DNA of 64,000 bases from Bryoerythrophyllum caledonicum (GCA_963971425.1 OZ020516.1:37746199-37810198), one strand, 5' to 3'. Numbered from the stretch's first letter, positions 25,095 through 37,826 are shown. The notes: generated by a model from the sequence alone, not told the origin. Made by a program: numbers and translations.

Positions 25095-26035
25095 CTTATA
25101 CACCAGAAGAAGAAGAAGAAGAAGAAGAAGAAGAAGAAGAAGAAGAAGAAGAAGAAGAAGAAGAAGAAGAAGAAGAAGAAGAAGAAGAAGAAGAAGAAGA
25201 AGAAGAAGAAGAAGAAGAAGAAGAAGAAGAAGAAGAAGAAGAAGAAGAAGAAGAAGAAGAAGAAGAAGAAGAAGAAGAAGAAGAAGAAGAAGAAGAAGAA
25301 GAAGAAGAAGAAGAAGAAGAAGAAGAAGAAGAAGAAGAAGAAGAAGAAGAAGAAGAAGAAGAAGAAGAAGAAGAAGAAGAAGAAGAAGAAGAAGAAGAAG
25401 AAGAAGAAGAAGAAGAAGAAGAAGAAGAAGAAGAAGAAGAAGAAGAAGAAGAAGAAGAAGAAGAAGAAGAAGAAGAAGAAGAAGAAGAAGAAGAAGAAGA
25501 AGAAGAAGAAGAAGAAGAAGAAGAAGAAGAAGAAGAAGAAGAAGAAGAAGAAGAAGAAGAAGAAGAAGAAGAAGAAGAAGAAGAAGAAGAAGAAGAAGAA
25601 GAAGAAGAAGAAGAAGAAGAAGAAGAAGAAGAAGAAGAAGAAGAAGAAGAAGAAGAAGAAGAAGAAGAAGAAGAAGAAGAAGAAGAAGAAGAAGAAGAAG
25701 AAGAAGAAGAAGAAGAAGAAGAAGAAGAAGAAGAAGAAGAAGAAGAAGAAGAAGAAGAAGAAGAAGAAGAAGAAGAAGAAGAAGAAGAAGAAGAAGAAGA
25801 AGAAGAAGAAGAAGAAGAAGAAGAAGAAGAAGAAGAAGAAGAAGAAGAAGAAGAAGAAGAAGAAGAAGAAGAAGAAGAAGAAGAAGAAGAAGAAGAAGAA
25901 GAAGAAGAAGAAGAAGAAGAAGAAGAAGAAGAAGAAGAAGAAGAAGAACGCCGGTCTTGGAGGGACCGGCGTATATAAAGTGTCTGTTCGCACCACCACT
26001 AAGACCATGCCCACCAGGCAAGGACTTATACACCA
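25095..26035 (-). mobile_element. Hairpin/(TTC)n retroposon, copy 3, with giant tail
   Basis: Perfect 11-bp direct repeats CTTATACACCA (25,095-25,105 and 26,025-26,035) flank the insert 25,106-26,024. Read on the minus strand, the body (26,024 down to 25,949) is the family sequence GTGGGCATGGTCTTAGTGG...CGAACAGACACTTTAT. It ends in a perfect 8-bp stem (CGCCGGTC/GACCGGCG, 25,949-25,971) and then continues directly into (TTC)281. The tail therefore began as the element's own 3' repeat. Confidence 0.88.
25106..25948. repeat. (GAA/TTC)281 microsatellite, 843 bp, uninterrupted
   Basis: A pure GAA run on the plus strand, with no interruption visible in the given sequence. It opens long poly-Arg, poly-Leu and poly-Phe reading frames that are not genes. 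It arises from the 3' tail of the retroposon at 25,949-26,024. Long GAA/TTC tracts can adopt triplex structures. Confidence 0.97.
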
Positions 26036-26409
26036 ATTTTTAGAGGTAGAGGAAAGGTGTAGCATATTGAAAACAAATGAGCAAGGAGTGGAGGTTCAAA
26101 AATTGCCATTTCAAGTTATATTTTTGTGAACTTAATATTTTTTTAACTTTTTTTTTCCACAACAATATGTGGTGTAAACCTTCTTATTAGCCATTTGGAT
26201 AATCAATCTGAAACATATAAAGATCTCTAAGTTTTATGTGGTACCCAAATTTTTTTACATTGTTGGGTAAAAATTGCGCTCTTACTTAGGCTTTAGTCAT
26301 GCCCTTCTATGATAAAAAATTCAAAGAGGAATCTTAGAAATTGACACCATAGGAACCGGACCAAACCTTGAAAATGCAATTTTAAAACACTTGGTCCTTT
26401 AGGGTTACA

Positions 26410-26823
26410 TGGGTCAATGTATGGAATGCAGAGCGTGCATGCAAGGAGGCGGGCTTTATATGGCAAATCTGGCATAAGCGACATGCTATTAATTTGTGGA
26501 GGAGCTGGGTCTTCCCTGATGCCGATGGAACGTCTATGGTGTGCACCAACAATGCACAAGAGAGCGTTTTGTACCACTTCTGCAGTTGCCCGCAAGCTAG
26601 TGAAATGTGGAGTTATGTTTACGAGATGCGGTTTCTAAACTTGAACTGGGACGAGTCACAATACCACGATGACCATGCACCGCCATATTTAGAAGATGTC
26701 CGGATCCCATGTTGTCACATTCACTTGCCCTACACGAAGATACTCGTGCAACCATTGTTCCAAGCCGAGCCATCGCAGAGACTAGTGATTTATCCGAGAA
26801 ATGATTTCCCTACTCTGAAATGA
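26410..26823 (+). pseudogene. LINE zinc-binding (zf-RVT) domain remnant
   Basis: The frame reads WVNVWNAERACKEAGF, then IWHKRHAINLWRSWV, ESVLYHFCSC and QASEMWSYV, ending at a stop at 26,821-26,823. The Trp-rich lead and the E-x3-H-x4-C pattern fit the reverse-transcriptase zinc-binding domain at the end of plant L1-type LINE ORF2. The second cysteine of the expected CxxC is replaced (CTNN). The reverse transcriptase proper is absent upstream, so this is a 5'-truncated or eroded piece. It lies next to retroposon copy 3, which is in opposite orientation. Confidence 0.6.
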
Positions 26824-28699
26824 TTTCTAAATTTGAGCAAATTACTTTTTTCCCAGAAAAAAGAAAGAGACAGTGGTAGAAGTCCACTAAGGTTACTCAC
26901 TTTTGGGCAAAAAACATATACTCCGGAGTATATTTGTTTTGGAGCCCTTTGTTAAATTGTTGTTGAATGCCAACCGTCCATTGATTAGATGTGAAGAAAT
27001 CATGGCCAATAAAATGTTAGGTGAACAGAAAATATCTCGAAGAATGTGCTGATTTTTTGGACTTTGGATTGTCATAATACATGTCATTCTATAGGTGGCC
27101 CAACCCTTGCCCAAGATAAGTTATTGCATATCGCAGAGACTGAAAATATACCAAATATACTACGCAGTATATATGTTGAATCAAGGCACCAAAAACTAGG
27201 TTTTGAAGAAAATGATGGAAGAAAAAAGTTTTTTTGAAAACACTTTATGTATCAAGATAGATTTTTGTATACTAAAGAAGGTTGGATAAGAATTTGGAGC
27301 AAAAAACAACATTAATTTCTTACTTAGGCTTCTTGAAAAAATAACTTATTTTAAACAATAAAAGCCAAATTAAGTTTTGGATCTAGAATTTTCAATTATA
27401 ATGTAGGAGCACATTATGGTATGAATGTCTTCCAAAATTTTCTAAGTATTTTACCTCCTGAAACTCTCAAAAAAGTATATTTGTCTGATTTGAGACAAGT
27501 TTCTCCATAGTACTTCAAGTCTGCTTAGAGTTAACTTGAAATTACCCCACATCTATCCCAAGATAAGTCACCATAACATTATTATTTATACAATAAATCT
27601 GGTATGAATTAGAGAGCAAGAAGCTGAAATTTCATTGTGAGTTGTGAATACTAGATAGACAAAGTTATTACAAATTTACACAATACTTAAAATGTTATAT
27701 TTAAATCACCAAATAGAGACCATTGAATGTGATTAATGTAGAACCTAACTCCCAGCTAACCTTTCAACTGTTTTAAGAATATTTCTAATTAAAAGACCAA
27801 CATCTTACAAACAAAAGAACTCCTTAAACAATAATTCGAGACCAATATGTTAATAGTCATGCATACAACTCATCAAACTCATATTTTGGCTTCATCAAAG
27901 TCTCTTGCATTTGAAGAAGGGATAAATAAAAAGCGAAAAGGGCAAAAAGAACCTAAAAATATCAAATATTGTATATCCTTTAGTCTCCTTAATCTTAATC
28001 GTTTTTGTGAAAACAATTGAAGATTGTTTCTCAAGTAAAAGGAAACAAGTCATGGCGACTGATTCATATGATTTCCATGATATTTTGCCACATTCACTTG
28101 TCATGCTCCAAGAAACAAAAAACCAAGTTCCATAAGGATGCGCAATCTAAGAAATAAAAATGAACAAACGCTGTATAGATGTCCATCCACAAAAACTAAG
28201 GTAGAGGCACCCAATTCCAATCACTTCAGCCAGTTGGGGACTTAAATGACATTGTATGTTGAAAACATTTATGTAGAAAGATGCGGAATTAGGAATGAAA
28301 CTCAACAAATATTTTTTCAAATTTAATCTTAAAGATTTGGAATTGATATAGAATTTTGAAGCCCAGAAACCACCGGAGCCGATAATAAAACTGTAGTGTA
28401 AGTGAGATTTGGTGCCCTCCTTTGTCCAATGCCAATAAGTGAGAGTAAGTAAAAGAGATAAGACATGCCATGGATAACTAACTCATAGAGGGTACCCAAT
28501 GCCGATAAGCTTTGTTCAACTTTTGAGGCAAGGCCACCAATGAGAGGTCAATTGAGGTGGAGCAACCCAAAATTGCACACTTCATGACCCAATGTCGATA
28601 ACGACTAGAGTTTTCAAATTTTGAGTTTTTGGTTTTGGGTCGCTTCATGCACCATTTAATGCATTTACCATTTTTATGCATCATGCCATGATTAAAAAT
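26824..28699. other. Intergenic, no gene recognised
   Basis: AT-rich. It begins with the AGGTTACTCACTTTTGGGCA segment shared with 9,001, and an 18-bp perfect palindrome ATATACTCCGGAGTATAT lies at 26,916-26,933. Short minus-strand frames at 27,895-28,104 and 28,478-28,714 have no recognisable domain. Confidence 0.4.
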
Positions 28700-30740
28700 T
28701 GCCATTTTAATCAAAGCATTTCATACTCATCATCCATTGCCATTTTCCAAGCTCTTCAGTCGGAAAACATCATAGCTTCAACATATCTGATTGGTTCTTC
28801 TTGTCTTGTTCACTCTTCATTTGTTTCAGCTCTGAAATCTTGTAAGCATGTGTCATCAACTCCTGAACCTCTGTCATTGAATCTCGTATCCTCTGAATGC
28901 AAATCTTCAATACTTTTGAACTTTGTATTCTTTCCCTCGCTTTCAATACTTGAAGTGTCCATTTCCCCATGCACAATAATGACCATATTATCATTGCCCA
29001 AATCCCCCACTGATACTAGTTCATTACTATCTTTGGTGAGCTCATCTAGTGTGCTTCTACCATTTTTGGTAAGCTCAACTGTAACTCTTTGTTGACTCCC
29101 ATCAAATGTCAAAGGAACCACTAATATAATTGTCTTATCCATCAGGTTTCCGCTATTATCAAATGTATCTTCATTTGTTTCTACTCTTGTATGAGTAGGA
29201 CGAGAACTTAAACATATCTCCGGGTTAACTCTAATTCATCTTGCTTTAAATCATGAAGTTCTCCCACCAGTTCACCAAACATCATGTTATTGCTCTTCTT
29301 CACCTTCTTTGTCTCTAGATCCCGAATTCTATATGCGTTGCTAGTATCACTATATCCGACAGATAAAACCTGCTTGCTCTTAGGTTCCAATTTGCTTCGT
29401 GCACTGTCTCTAACAAACAAATATGCCAAGCATCCAAAAACCAAGTAATATTCCACTCAAGGTTTTCTTCCAAATATTTGTTCAAAAGGCGTCTTATAAG
29501 TACACCTGCTATTGATTGTCTTGTTCAATACATGAACTGCCCAGTTGACTACTTCCGACCATAACTTGACTAAAAGCTTTTTAGCATGTAACATGCTCAA
29601 CAAGTAGACAATAAGAGAGATGCACACTACAAGATGTTTGGAACATTTTGGAGTTTTTGAAGCTAGAGAGAAGGTAAATAAATTATGTCTTGGGTGTATG
29701 TTTGGAAAACAACACAGGAAGTTAGAGTACGTCATCCTCTCATGCAATAATTGTAGAGGAAGTCTCTAAATGACTCTCATTTGTGTATACAACATTTGTT
29801 TCTGAGTTTGTACGTAAACCTACTTCAATCAAGAGCAAGTTTTGCCTCCCTTTCCAAAATCCTTCAAGAACTATCTTCACATCATCATCTTATATTCGTA
29901 ATTCACACTTGTTTCTAGTACTTATATACGTGAGCCCAACTTCTGTAGCTTGACCAATAGAGAACAAGTTGCGCTTCAAATTTAGCACATATAATACTCC
30001 TTTGAGTACTCCTTTCTTCTCAATTTCATTAACCATTCTTTGAATCTCTATATCACCTTTTCCTTCTATAGAAAGACTGCAATCATTTGCTACTATAATA
30101 GAGTGTTGCCCTCTTTCTAAGGTTATCATGGTAGCAAACCAATCTTTCTGATCGGCCATATGTTCCGATGCACCACAATCAGCATACCATGTTCTTGAAT
30201 CACACTGTGCTGTGAATCCACATGATAACATAGATGCACAACAATCATGTTCATCATTGGAACTACCAAATATGAGTCCAAGATTGCTTATCTGATCAGC
30301 AACATTTGTTGAGCTCTTTGCCTTTCCAACTTGCTTGAAATTTGGTTTGAGTGGCTCTGGACACTCATCGGACCAATGTTCCTTCTAATTACCACAATTG
30401 AAGCACTTCCTCATGGTCTTCAAGTCTTATATGTACTCCTCATCACATTCCTTCTGTTGCGTCTTGTTGAATATTTCTCCTCTTGAAGAACTTGGAAGAA
30501 ATCTACCATTTTTGGTGAAGAATGTTGAGTCCTTGCTTGATACATCTCCTCCTTGTATCTTATGCACTAGTTCATGTCTAAATAGTCTGGGAGACAAATT
30601 TGTCAAACTCTTGGACACAGAAGTCATTTGGAAGAATTGGTACCATCAGCAATCATTTGCCTCTAGTATGGTAGTGGATCTGTTATCTAACATTGATATG
30701 TCCATTCTTACAAGAGGGGTTTTTTTCAACAAATTTTGAC
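28700..30740 (-). pseudogene. Copia retrotransposon ruin (gag end, protease, part of integrase)
   Basis: Read from 30,740 downward: gag tail; CCHC knuckle CFNCGN-stop-KEHWSDEC (about 30,380-30,420); protease region TWYADCGASEHMADQ (about 30,160-30,200), in which the catalytic D-S/T-G has become DCG; NLKRNLFSIGQ; late integrase VVNWAVHVLNKTINSRCTYKTPFEQIFGRKP (split around 29,457-29,560); and the post-integrase FGCLAYLFVRDSARSKL...VGYSDTSNAYR (29,208-29,440). No reverse transcriptase or LTRs found. Stops and a deleted integrase core show it is dead. It is a different lineage from the 31.8-38.6 kb element. Confidence 0.8.
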
Positions 30741-31785
30741 ATTTTTGTCTATCAGCTTCTAAATTGTACGCTTAAGAACAAGTTGTTGCCCGACGTGACA
30801 TTAAGCCAAGACCATGTTGGCGATGCTAATACTTCCACGTACGTCTTGGTTGCATCTCTGCATGAAGTCTTTTACGAACGACTACAATTTACGAGGGTTC
30901 TATGGAAACAACTCCCAGCATTTGGAAGTCTAAACAACAAGTCACGAGGAGAGGCAACATGTGGCATCAGTACACCACGACAAGAAGGCTTTGGCTGACA
31001 TATGCCTTCCCTTATTCAGCGACAAGCTCCTTATAAGTGGATGGTCTACCTTTGGGTATGTTGTGTAGGGGATCTCAAAGGTAATCCTCCTCCATCTTGA
31101 CAACGGGGAGGCATTGGAAGAGGTTCTCTAAATTAGCTGAAGTTATCACTTTCAATCCTTGTTTCCATTTACCTCTAGCGCTCCATTGCGACTAGAAAAG
31201 ACGGTATGATGATTCAGGGAAAACGCTTCCCTACCTTCAACATTGGGAGGATGTATGGTAGGGCATCAAAATCATAGAGCCAGAATTACTCACCAAAAGT
31301 TAACGTTATTAGTCTTAGTCCCTAGTTACATGTGATTTCCTCACGTGCTTTAAGCTTCATTAACCCTTTGACGACATATTGGATGCAACCATGTATTTTT
31401 AATTGTTAGCAACGCAGCATATGGGGCAAGTTCACATTCACCTGCAATTCATGCATCAATTGCCCTTTTTTGATTGGGTTTTAGCCAATTGGATTGTACT
31501 TCCTGCATATTTTTGAAACCGTATAGTTATCACACTGACTTGCTACACCGTAGAACCCACCGCCGAAATTGGCAACGACCTCCCTTTGATGGACATGTCA
31601 TTTTTTCCTAACATGCCCTCTTGCACCTACGCCACAATTGAGCATATTTGCAGTAGTACATGAGAGATATCAGGAATCTTATAATGATAATGAATTGCAT
31701 CTAGAAAGTTCTGCCAATTCAATGAGAACACCTGTACGAAACACAACCAATCATACATCTCTTCAAATTTAAGCATATGCAATGA
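30741..31785. other. Unannotated spacer between two Copia elements
   Basis: No gene recognised. A lone TTAACCCTTTGACGACA at 31,360 resembles the left end of the TTAA elements but has no partner end nearby. A short minus-strand frame after a splice-like TTTCGTACAG at about 31,733 was considered as a P450 continuation and not accepted. Confidence 0.35.
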
Positions 31786-31958
31786 TGTTAGTATACCATG
31801 TCCTCATCATGGTACCTATCATATTCCCGTGTAACGTAGTCCGTCCACTCTGTAAAGCTTCTCGATAGAACCTGTGACACTGTGTATATACTACGGCCTC
31901 AAGGCCCTCGTACATCACTTGTCATGTGTAATACACAGTGGTATTCTCACCACCAACA
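31786..31958 (+). repeat. Copia 5' LTR
   Basis: Starts TGTTAGTATACC and ends CACCACCAACA. It aligns along its length with 38,392-38,554 (shared CCGTGTAACGTAGTC, ACGGCCTCAAGGCC and TGTAATACACA). Confidence 0.9.
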
Positions 31959-31972
31959 TGGTATCTAAGCGA
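31959..31972 (+). other. Copia primer-binding site (tRNA-iMet)
   Basis: TGGTATCTAAGCGA directly follows the 5' LTR. It differs by two bases from the usual plant Copia site TGGTATCAGAGC, which is complementary to the 3' end of initiator methionine tRNA. Confidence 0.85.
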
Positions 31973-32764
31973 TCTCGCTCAGTGAGCAAGTCTCACTCTT
32001 CACCTCGGCGCTTTCTTTTGTGACCGATTTCTTCTCTCACCGAGTAATCTTACTCAACACATACCCTGTCCAGTGTTATGCACACACCTTAGAATTCTCA
32101 TATTCTACTACACATGGTCCAATATTGATAAGACCTAGATTAGATCTCAGATTGGATCCCATCCAGATCTATACACTCAACTATTAGCAAGCTTCTTGGA
32201 TCACACTCAGTTAGACCACAGATCTACTCCATAGACGCTCAATACCGGTGAGCAACCGAGGATACCAATGCACTCCACAGTGGACAGCGCCACTTTCGAG
32301 ATGTGGTCCACGTTCTTAATGGAGATTTTCATCACTGTCTCCAACTCTTTTTGAGCAAGGTCATCACCTCCTCTTCTTCCTCCATCTAGGAAAGGCAACG
32401 CTCGTCATGTGGCCTCCATGAGGTTTAGTGCCACCGTCTCCATTCTACTCAGAGAAGATCTGGAGATTCTTTGGTGATTCCATTTTCTTGTTGTTGTCAC
32501 TCACTCTCACGCTTTGGTTGTAGTTGCGGTGACAGCGACACTGTTGGTGACAGCAAATCAAGATGGTGATCACATCGCGTCATCAGGCGCCGCATACCTT
32601 CCCACGACAACAAGGTATTTTACACACCACTGCAATAATTCGGCATCCGCCACCAAGCAAGTTAGCAACATTGCCATGGGAGCGCATCTACATCAAACCA
32701 TTAGGTTTTGTTAAACTTGTTATTTTTCTTATCTTGCACTTACTAATATCATTAGCCAGTTCAA

Positions 32765-35700
32765 ATGGAATCTTCCATACAAGGTATAGATACTGGTGAA
32801 AGCTCTAAACTTCAACGGCTCACAATTACTCATTGTGGTCTTTTAAGATCAGTATGACACTAAATGATAAAATCCTCTAGCACCTAGTAGATCCAGATTC
32901 TACTGGAACACCAATCTTAGAAGTACCTACCTCCACCACATCTGACGTCGAAGAGTCATCAATCGCCACTACAACAAATCATGTGGCACATTTCGGAAAA
33001 TCCAACATGACTAATCATAACACTCTTGATCTTCAACAACTGCATAAGCAAATGATTAAGGCAATGCGCATCATCGTTTCCACAATTAAGGACTCTCTCC
33101 TTTGTCATGTCATGCATTTGAATGGCCCTGACAAATGTGGAATAAATTGCTCACCTTGTACGAATCAAAATCAATTAACAGAAGGCTAGCCCTAAGAACC
33201 CAATTGCACAACTTGAGAATGATTGAAAAACAAAGCATAGACGAACATAAGCTCTCTAGTAGCACAACTTGCAAATATCATTGTCTTGCTCCCTGAAGAA
33301 GAACTCATTTATTGACTCCTTATGAGTCTCCTAGATAGGTGGTTAAACTTCTGTGAACAAATCTCTATCAGAGTGCACCAAGGCTCTTATCCCAAATTGG
33401 AGTCTCTTCTGCTCCAAAATCATGGCAGAAAATCCCGATACAAAAATCGCAATAATACCAAAGAAGCCTTTCTTGTTGAAGGGAGTTACCGTGGATCTAC
33501 CCGCGGCAGAGGCAATTGTGGTAGAGGAGCTAGCGGCCGAAACAACGGCAGGAATAGCGGGTCTTACCCCAATGGCGATGACAATCCCGCAACCAACAAG
33601 TCGGCGTCAACAAGAGACAGTTCGGCATCTACTTGAGGCAGTTCGGCGGCTAACGGCGGGAACCCCACGACAGCCAGCAACCACCATTCTTTCAGCGCCC
33701 GCAACACTAATTCTAGCGCCATGTATGCTCCCAATCAACCCCGAAATTCCTCAAACTCGTATGACTAGATGGTCTGCCACAAATGTGGCAGCCCGGACCA
33801 TGGAGCAGATACTTGTAAGATCAAACGACTTGAAGAGCGCATTTGCAAAATTCGTACTGCCAACAATTATCAAGGAGACACGAACTCTTAGACTCATGTT
33901 GCAAAAACTAATTCTCTAAACACCACCACAAAAAAGGCAAGAAGAATATGCAACAGATGAATTGCAGCTAGATTTAAGTCTATGCTTTTGGAGAGCATAA
34001 ACTTATCAACTGGTTCAATCCAAGCAACTTTTAAGTCTATGCTACTGAATTACCTGTAATTATGTGCCTAAGGAATATGCAACTGGTACTTAGATAGCGG
34101 AGCGAGCACTCATGTCAGCGGCAACATAAATCTTCATTCTGATTTAGAATGACCCAATTTGCTAATCACTACAAGGAATGGTTGCTCTCTACCTATAAAT
34201 GCACAAGGTGCAATTATTTTACCTGGAAATAAACGGATATCCAAAATTCTCTATGTGCCTCGCTTGTGTAAGTATCTCCTGTCAGCTCAAAATTTTGTAG
34301 ATGAGGATCATTTTACTTTATTTGGACCTCAAAATTGTTGGGTATTTGCCAAAGACAACCCACACAAGATCATATTCACTGGTTCCCGACCCCACTCCAA
34401 CAGTCTATATAGACTCAACACATCACTTTTAGGAAATGTTGATCAATTCACCTCTCACTTAATGTTGTCTCTCTCACACCTCCAAGCTTGACAGAACTAT
34501 GGCACAAGCGACTAGGGCACCTAAACTTTCAAACCTTATACAATTTCTTTCGTCAAGGTCTAGTTACAAGTCTCCCACTTCTCAAACATATTCAACCCAC
34601 ATGTGAGCCTTGCATCTTAGGCAAGCAATATATACATCTCATACCACCGCTTAGCTTCTTTGAGACCTCATGCCCTCTAGAGCTAGTGCATTCCGACCTA
34701 TGCAGACCTTTTCCACACACCTCCTTGGCAAACTCTTCCTATGCTCTTACTTTTATTGATGACTATTCTAGACGCACTTGGATATTCTTCCTCGCTACCA
34801 AGAATGAATCATTCATCGTGACCTTTCAACATTTTCAATGACTAGCAGAGAAACAAACTTCATTGGTTAGTTCATGTCTCCGCACCGACCATGGGGGAGA
34901 ATATTTATCAATCGACTTCAACAACTATTGTGCTCAGCAAGGAATTCAACGCCATCTGACAGCCGCATATACACAACAAAATGGAATAGCACAAAGAAAA
35001 AACTGTCACCTATGTGAAACTATGCGTACACTATTATTTGGCGCAAATCTACCAACTCTATTATGGGAAGAAGCTCTATGAGCTGAAAATTACATCACAA
35101 ACTGCATGCCTCACCGCACACTTCATTCGACAACAGCTATCGAGTGTTATCCAGGAACAAACTCAACGTCTCACATCTCCAAGTTTATGGTTGCGCGCCT
35201 ACACTCACATCAAGATTGGTACCAAACTTTAGCCAAAATCTATGTTTTCTACTTTTGTAGGCTATGATGATCAATCCAAAGCCTTCCGATGCTTTGATTC
35301 TTAACGCTCCAAGACTTTAATATCTAAGGGCATTCAATTTTATGAACATATCCTTGGTATCCCATCCCCTGCTATCTCAAACGTCTCTAACTACAAAAAA
35401 CTCGACAATTTCTTATTACTCAACAGCCTTTCTATCTCTCAACCTCAGACTTCCGCTTAGCATTCACCTACAACTCATGTATCAACCAGCAAAGGACATA
35501 TCAATGTTTCCGTGGACTCTTGTTCATGCATCCCATAATCCTTCAAACCAAAGCCAGTTGACTCTTCCCTCACCAACCAAGCCAAACCCTAGCGATGGAC
35601 TTCCAACCCCGCCCAGTCTCTGACGCAACCCTCGTCACCCGCCTCTCCTAGGACCTTATCGTAGGATGGCACCCTAGGAAACCCTTGACTCCGGGTCTAA

Positions 35701-37826
35701 GCCGACCCCGGTTGCCGGATATCAACTCGAGTTCCCGCCAAAACCTGGGCCTCTACCAGGAACTTCTCCGAGCCTGGTATTGGGCTCTTCGTCGAAGGAG
35801 CACCCAACCACTAGCCTCCCGCATTCTAGCACTCCGCAACTATAGTCAAGACCTCCTCTCTCCACCGCAACATCTCTACCTACACTCTCAAATAATTTCC
35901 GACACCCTATGGACCCAAACCTTCCCTTTGATGTCTCCCAACACCCTCCACACCGCTCAACAAGGTTTAGAAAGAAAAGCGTGAAATTAGATGACTACAT
36001 CTTATAAGTTATCTGTGACATCGGAAAATTTTGATATTTGTCTCACTGAAATGGACAAGGACATTATGGGAGATGATATAACATGTAAACAAGCCTCTCA
36101 ACATCAAGGATGGATCAATGCAATGACAGATGAAATGAACTCCATTCACCGAAATGAGGTTTGGGATCTTGTAACCTTACCACGTGGAAAAAACCAATAA
36201 CATCGAAATGGATATATAAAACTAAAACCACCTTCCCTGGACAAGCCCCTCAGCTCAAGGCACGCCTCGTCGCCCGTGGCTTTCAACCACGATAGGGCAT
36301 CAATTTTGATGAGGTCTTTGCTTCCAACGTCAAATGGTCCACTATACGGACCCTAGCTGCTCGCACCGCATAATTTAGGCAAAATATTCACCACCTAGAT
36401 ATTAAAACCGCATTCCTCTATGGAAAATTAGATGACAAAGCATATATGGAACAGCCTCAAGGGTTCATAGAGCCTGGCAAGAACATATGGTTTGCAAATT
36501 GAAAAAGGCTCTCTATGGCCTTCGCCAAAGCCATAGACCATGGTATGCACACATCAAAGCGTATTTCATCTTTAAAGGCTTTACACGCAGCGATAGTGAT
36601 CACAATCTTTACTATAAAGGAAAAGATAAAAACAAAACAATTCTCTTGGTTTATGTTGATGACTTATTTATAACCGGCGACAACAAACTTGACATTGCCA
36701 AGCTCAAACATCAACTTAGAATTGACTTTGACATAATACGAAATTAGGCATTGTCAACAAATACCTTCGGGTTCAATTCGAAACCTACTCGAAGGGATTC
36801 TTATACATCAAACCGACTAAACACTTAAACTCCTTGAGACTATGGAATGATGGACTGTCGGGTTGAAATGGTACCTCTTCCTCTAGGTCTTCATCTCCAC
36901 ACTCACATGAGTACTCCACTAGTGGTTCCACCTCCTACTGTCAACTCGTAGGAAAATTAATCTTTCTTACTATGACACAACTCGACATAGCCTTCTCTAG
37001 AAGTCGTCTACCCGAGAGAAAGGGAAGTAGTTCCAGCTTACTAATTCCTTGTCCAGTGGGCATGGTCTTAGTAGTGGAACGAACAGACACTTTATTCACG
37101 CCGGCCTCCTTCCGAAGACCGGCGTTCTTCTTCTTCTTCTTCTCTATAAGTCTTGTCTCCAAATTTATGACAAATCTCCAAACCTCACACCTTGATGTTG
37201 TGCACCACATTCTTCACTACCTAAAAAAAGTGCCACCTATTGCCTCTTCTACTCCCACCATCACTCCACCCCACCTCAAGGCGATACTAATGTGGAATGG
37301 GCCGCGTGCAATGAATCTCGCCGCTCCACGGGGGATTACTGTTTCACTATGGCTGGTGCAGCCATTAAATGGCAATCAAAACGGCAGCCCCCACTGTGGC
37401 AAAATCCTCTATGGAATCAAAATATGTTAGTCTATCCGCTTGTGTCTCAGAAGCCGCATGGCTTCGTCGATTACTTTGCGAAATAACATCAAATCCTACC
37501 TAAACCTCTTCTCCCTTATCTTTTACTCTTACCAGCCCACAGATTAGAATCAATATGTCCAACCCTCCATCCCTGTGCACTGTGATAACCAATCCACCCT
37601 CAAACTTATAAAAAAATATAGGTATTTCATGCCAGAACTAAATACATCAAAATTGCCCATCATTTTGTGCGTAAACACATATTCAGCGGAGAAATTGACC
37701 TTCTTTATATCTACCAACTCACAATTAGCCGATATCTTTACAAAACCACTTGCCCACACCAAATTTGAACTTCATAGAGCTGCTCTAGATATCATTGCCC
37801 TTCGTCCTTCAAACCCTAATACTTGA
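32765..37826 (+). pseudogene. Copia gag-pol polyprotein, broken
   Basis: Domains in order on the plus strand: gag (…LVAQLANIIVLLPEEELIY near 33,260-33,315); CCHC knuckle CHKCGSPDHGADTC (about 33,778-33,819); protease WYLDSGASTHVSGN (34,091-34,132, catalytic DSG intact); pre-integrase ELWHKRLGHLN (34,493); integrase LELVHSDL...FIDDYSRRTW and RTDHGGEY; reverse transcriptase with DIKTAFLYG, LKKALYGLRQS and LLVYVDDLFITG (catalytic YVDD intact, about 36,650-36,677); and RNase H with VHCDNQSTLKLIKK (37,576) and QLADIFTKPL (about 37,725). At least six stops or frameshifts, plus the nested retroposon at 37,006, break the frame. Confidence 0.92.
37006..37138 (+). mobile_element. Hairpin/(TTC)n retroposon, copy 4 (longest), nested in Copia
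   Basis: A 133-bp insert lies between CTTCTCTAGAAGTC (36,992-37,005) and CTTCTCTATAAGTC (37,139-37,152), 13 of 14 identical. Mentally removing it rejoins the Copia frame DIAFS-ISLVSKFM exactly. This confirms both boundaries and that it landed after Copia. The body starts GTCTACCCGAGAG, includes GGAAGTAGTTCCAG and GAACGAACAGACAC, and ends with a hairpin (CGCCGGCCT/AGACCGGCG, one mismatch) and five or more TTC units. I see no convincing tRNA-type A/B box pair. Confidence 0.9.

Noticed and set aside
25949-25971. Helitron 3' end (hairpin near the terminus)
   Set aside because: No CTRR follows the hairpin and no A^T insertion site is seen. Target duplications and a TTC tail point to retroposition instead.
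24999-26065. Open frames of 325-345 residues made of poly-Arg, poly-Leu and poly-Phe
   Set aside because: They are translations of the uninterrupted GAA/TTC microsatellite and have no coding meaning.
31560-31785. Possible continuation of the P450 on the far side of the Copia element
   Set aside because: A splice-like acceptor and a short frame exist, but the translation shows no I-helix, ExxR or heme motif and soon meets a stop.
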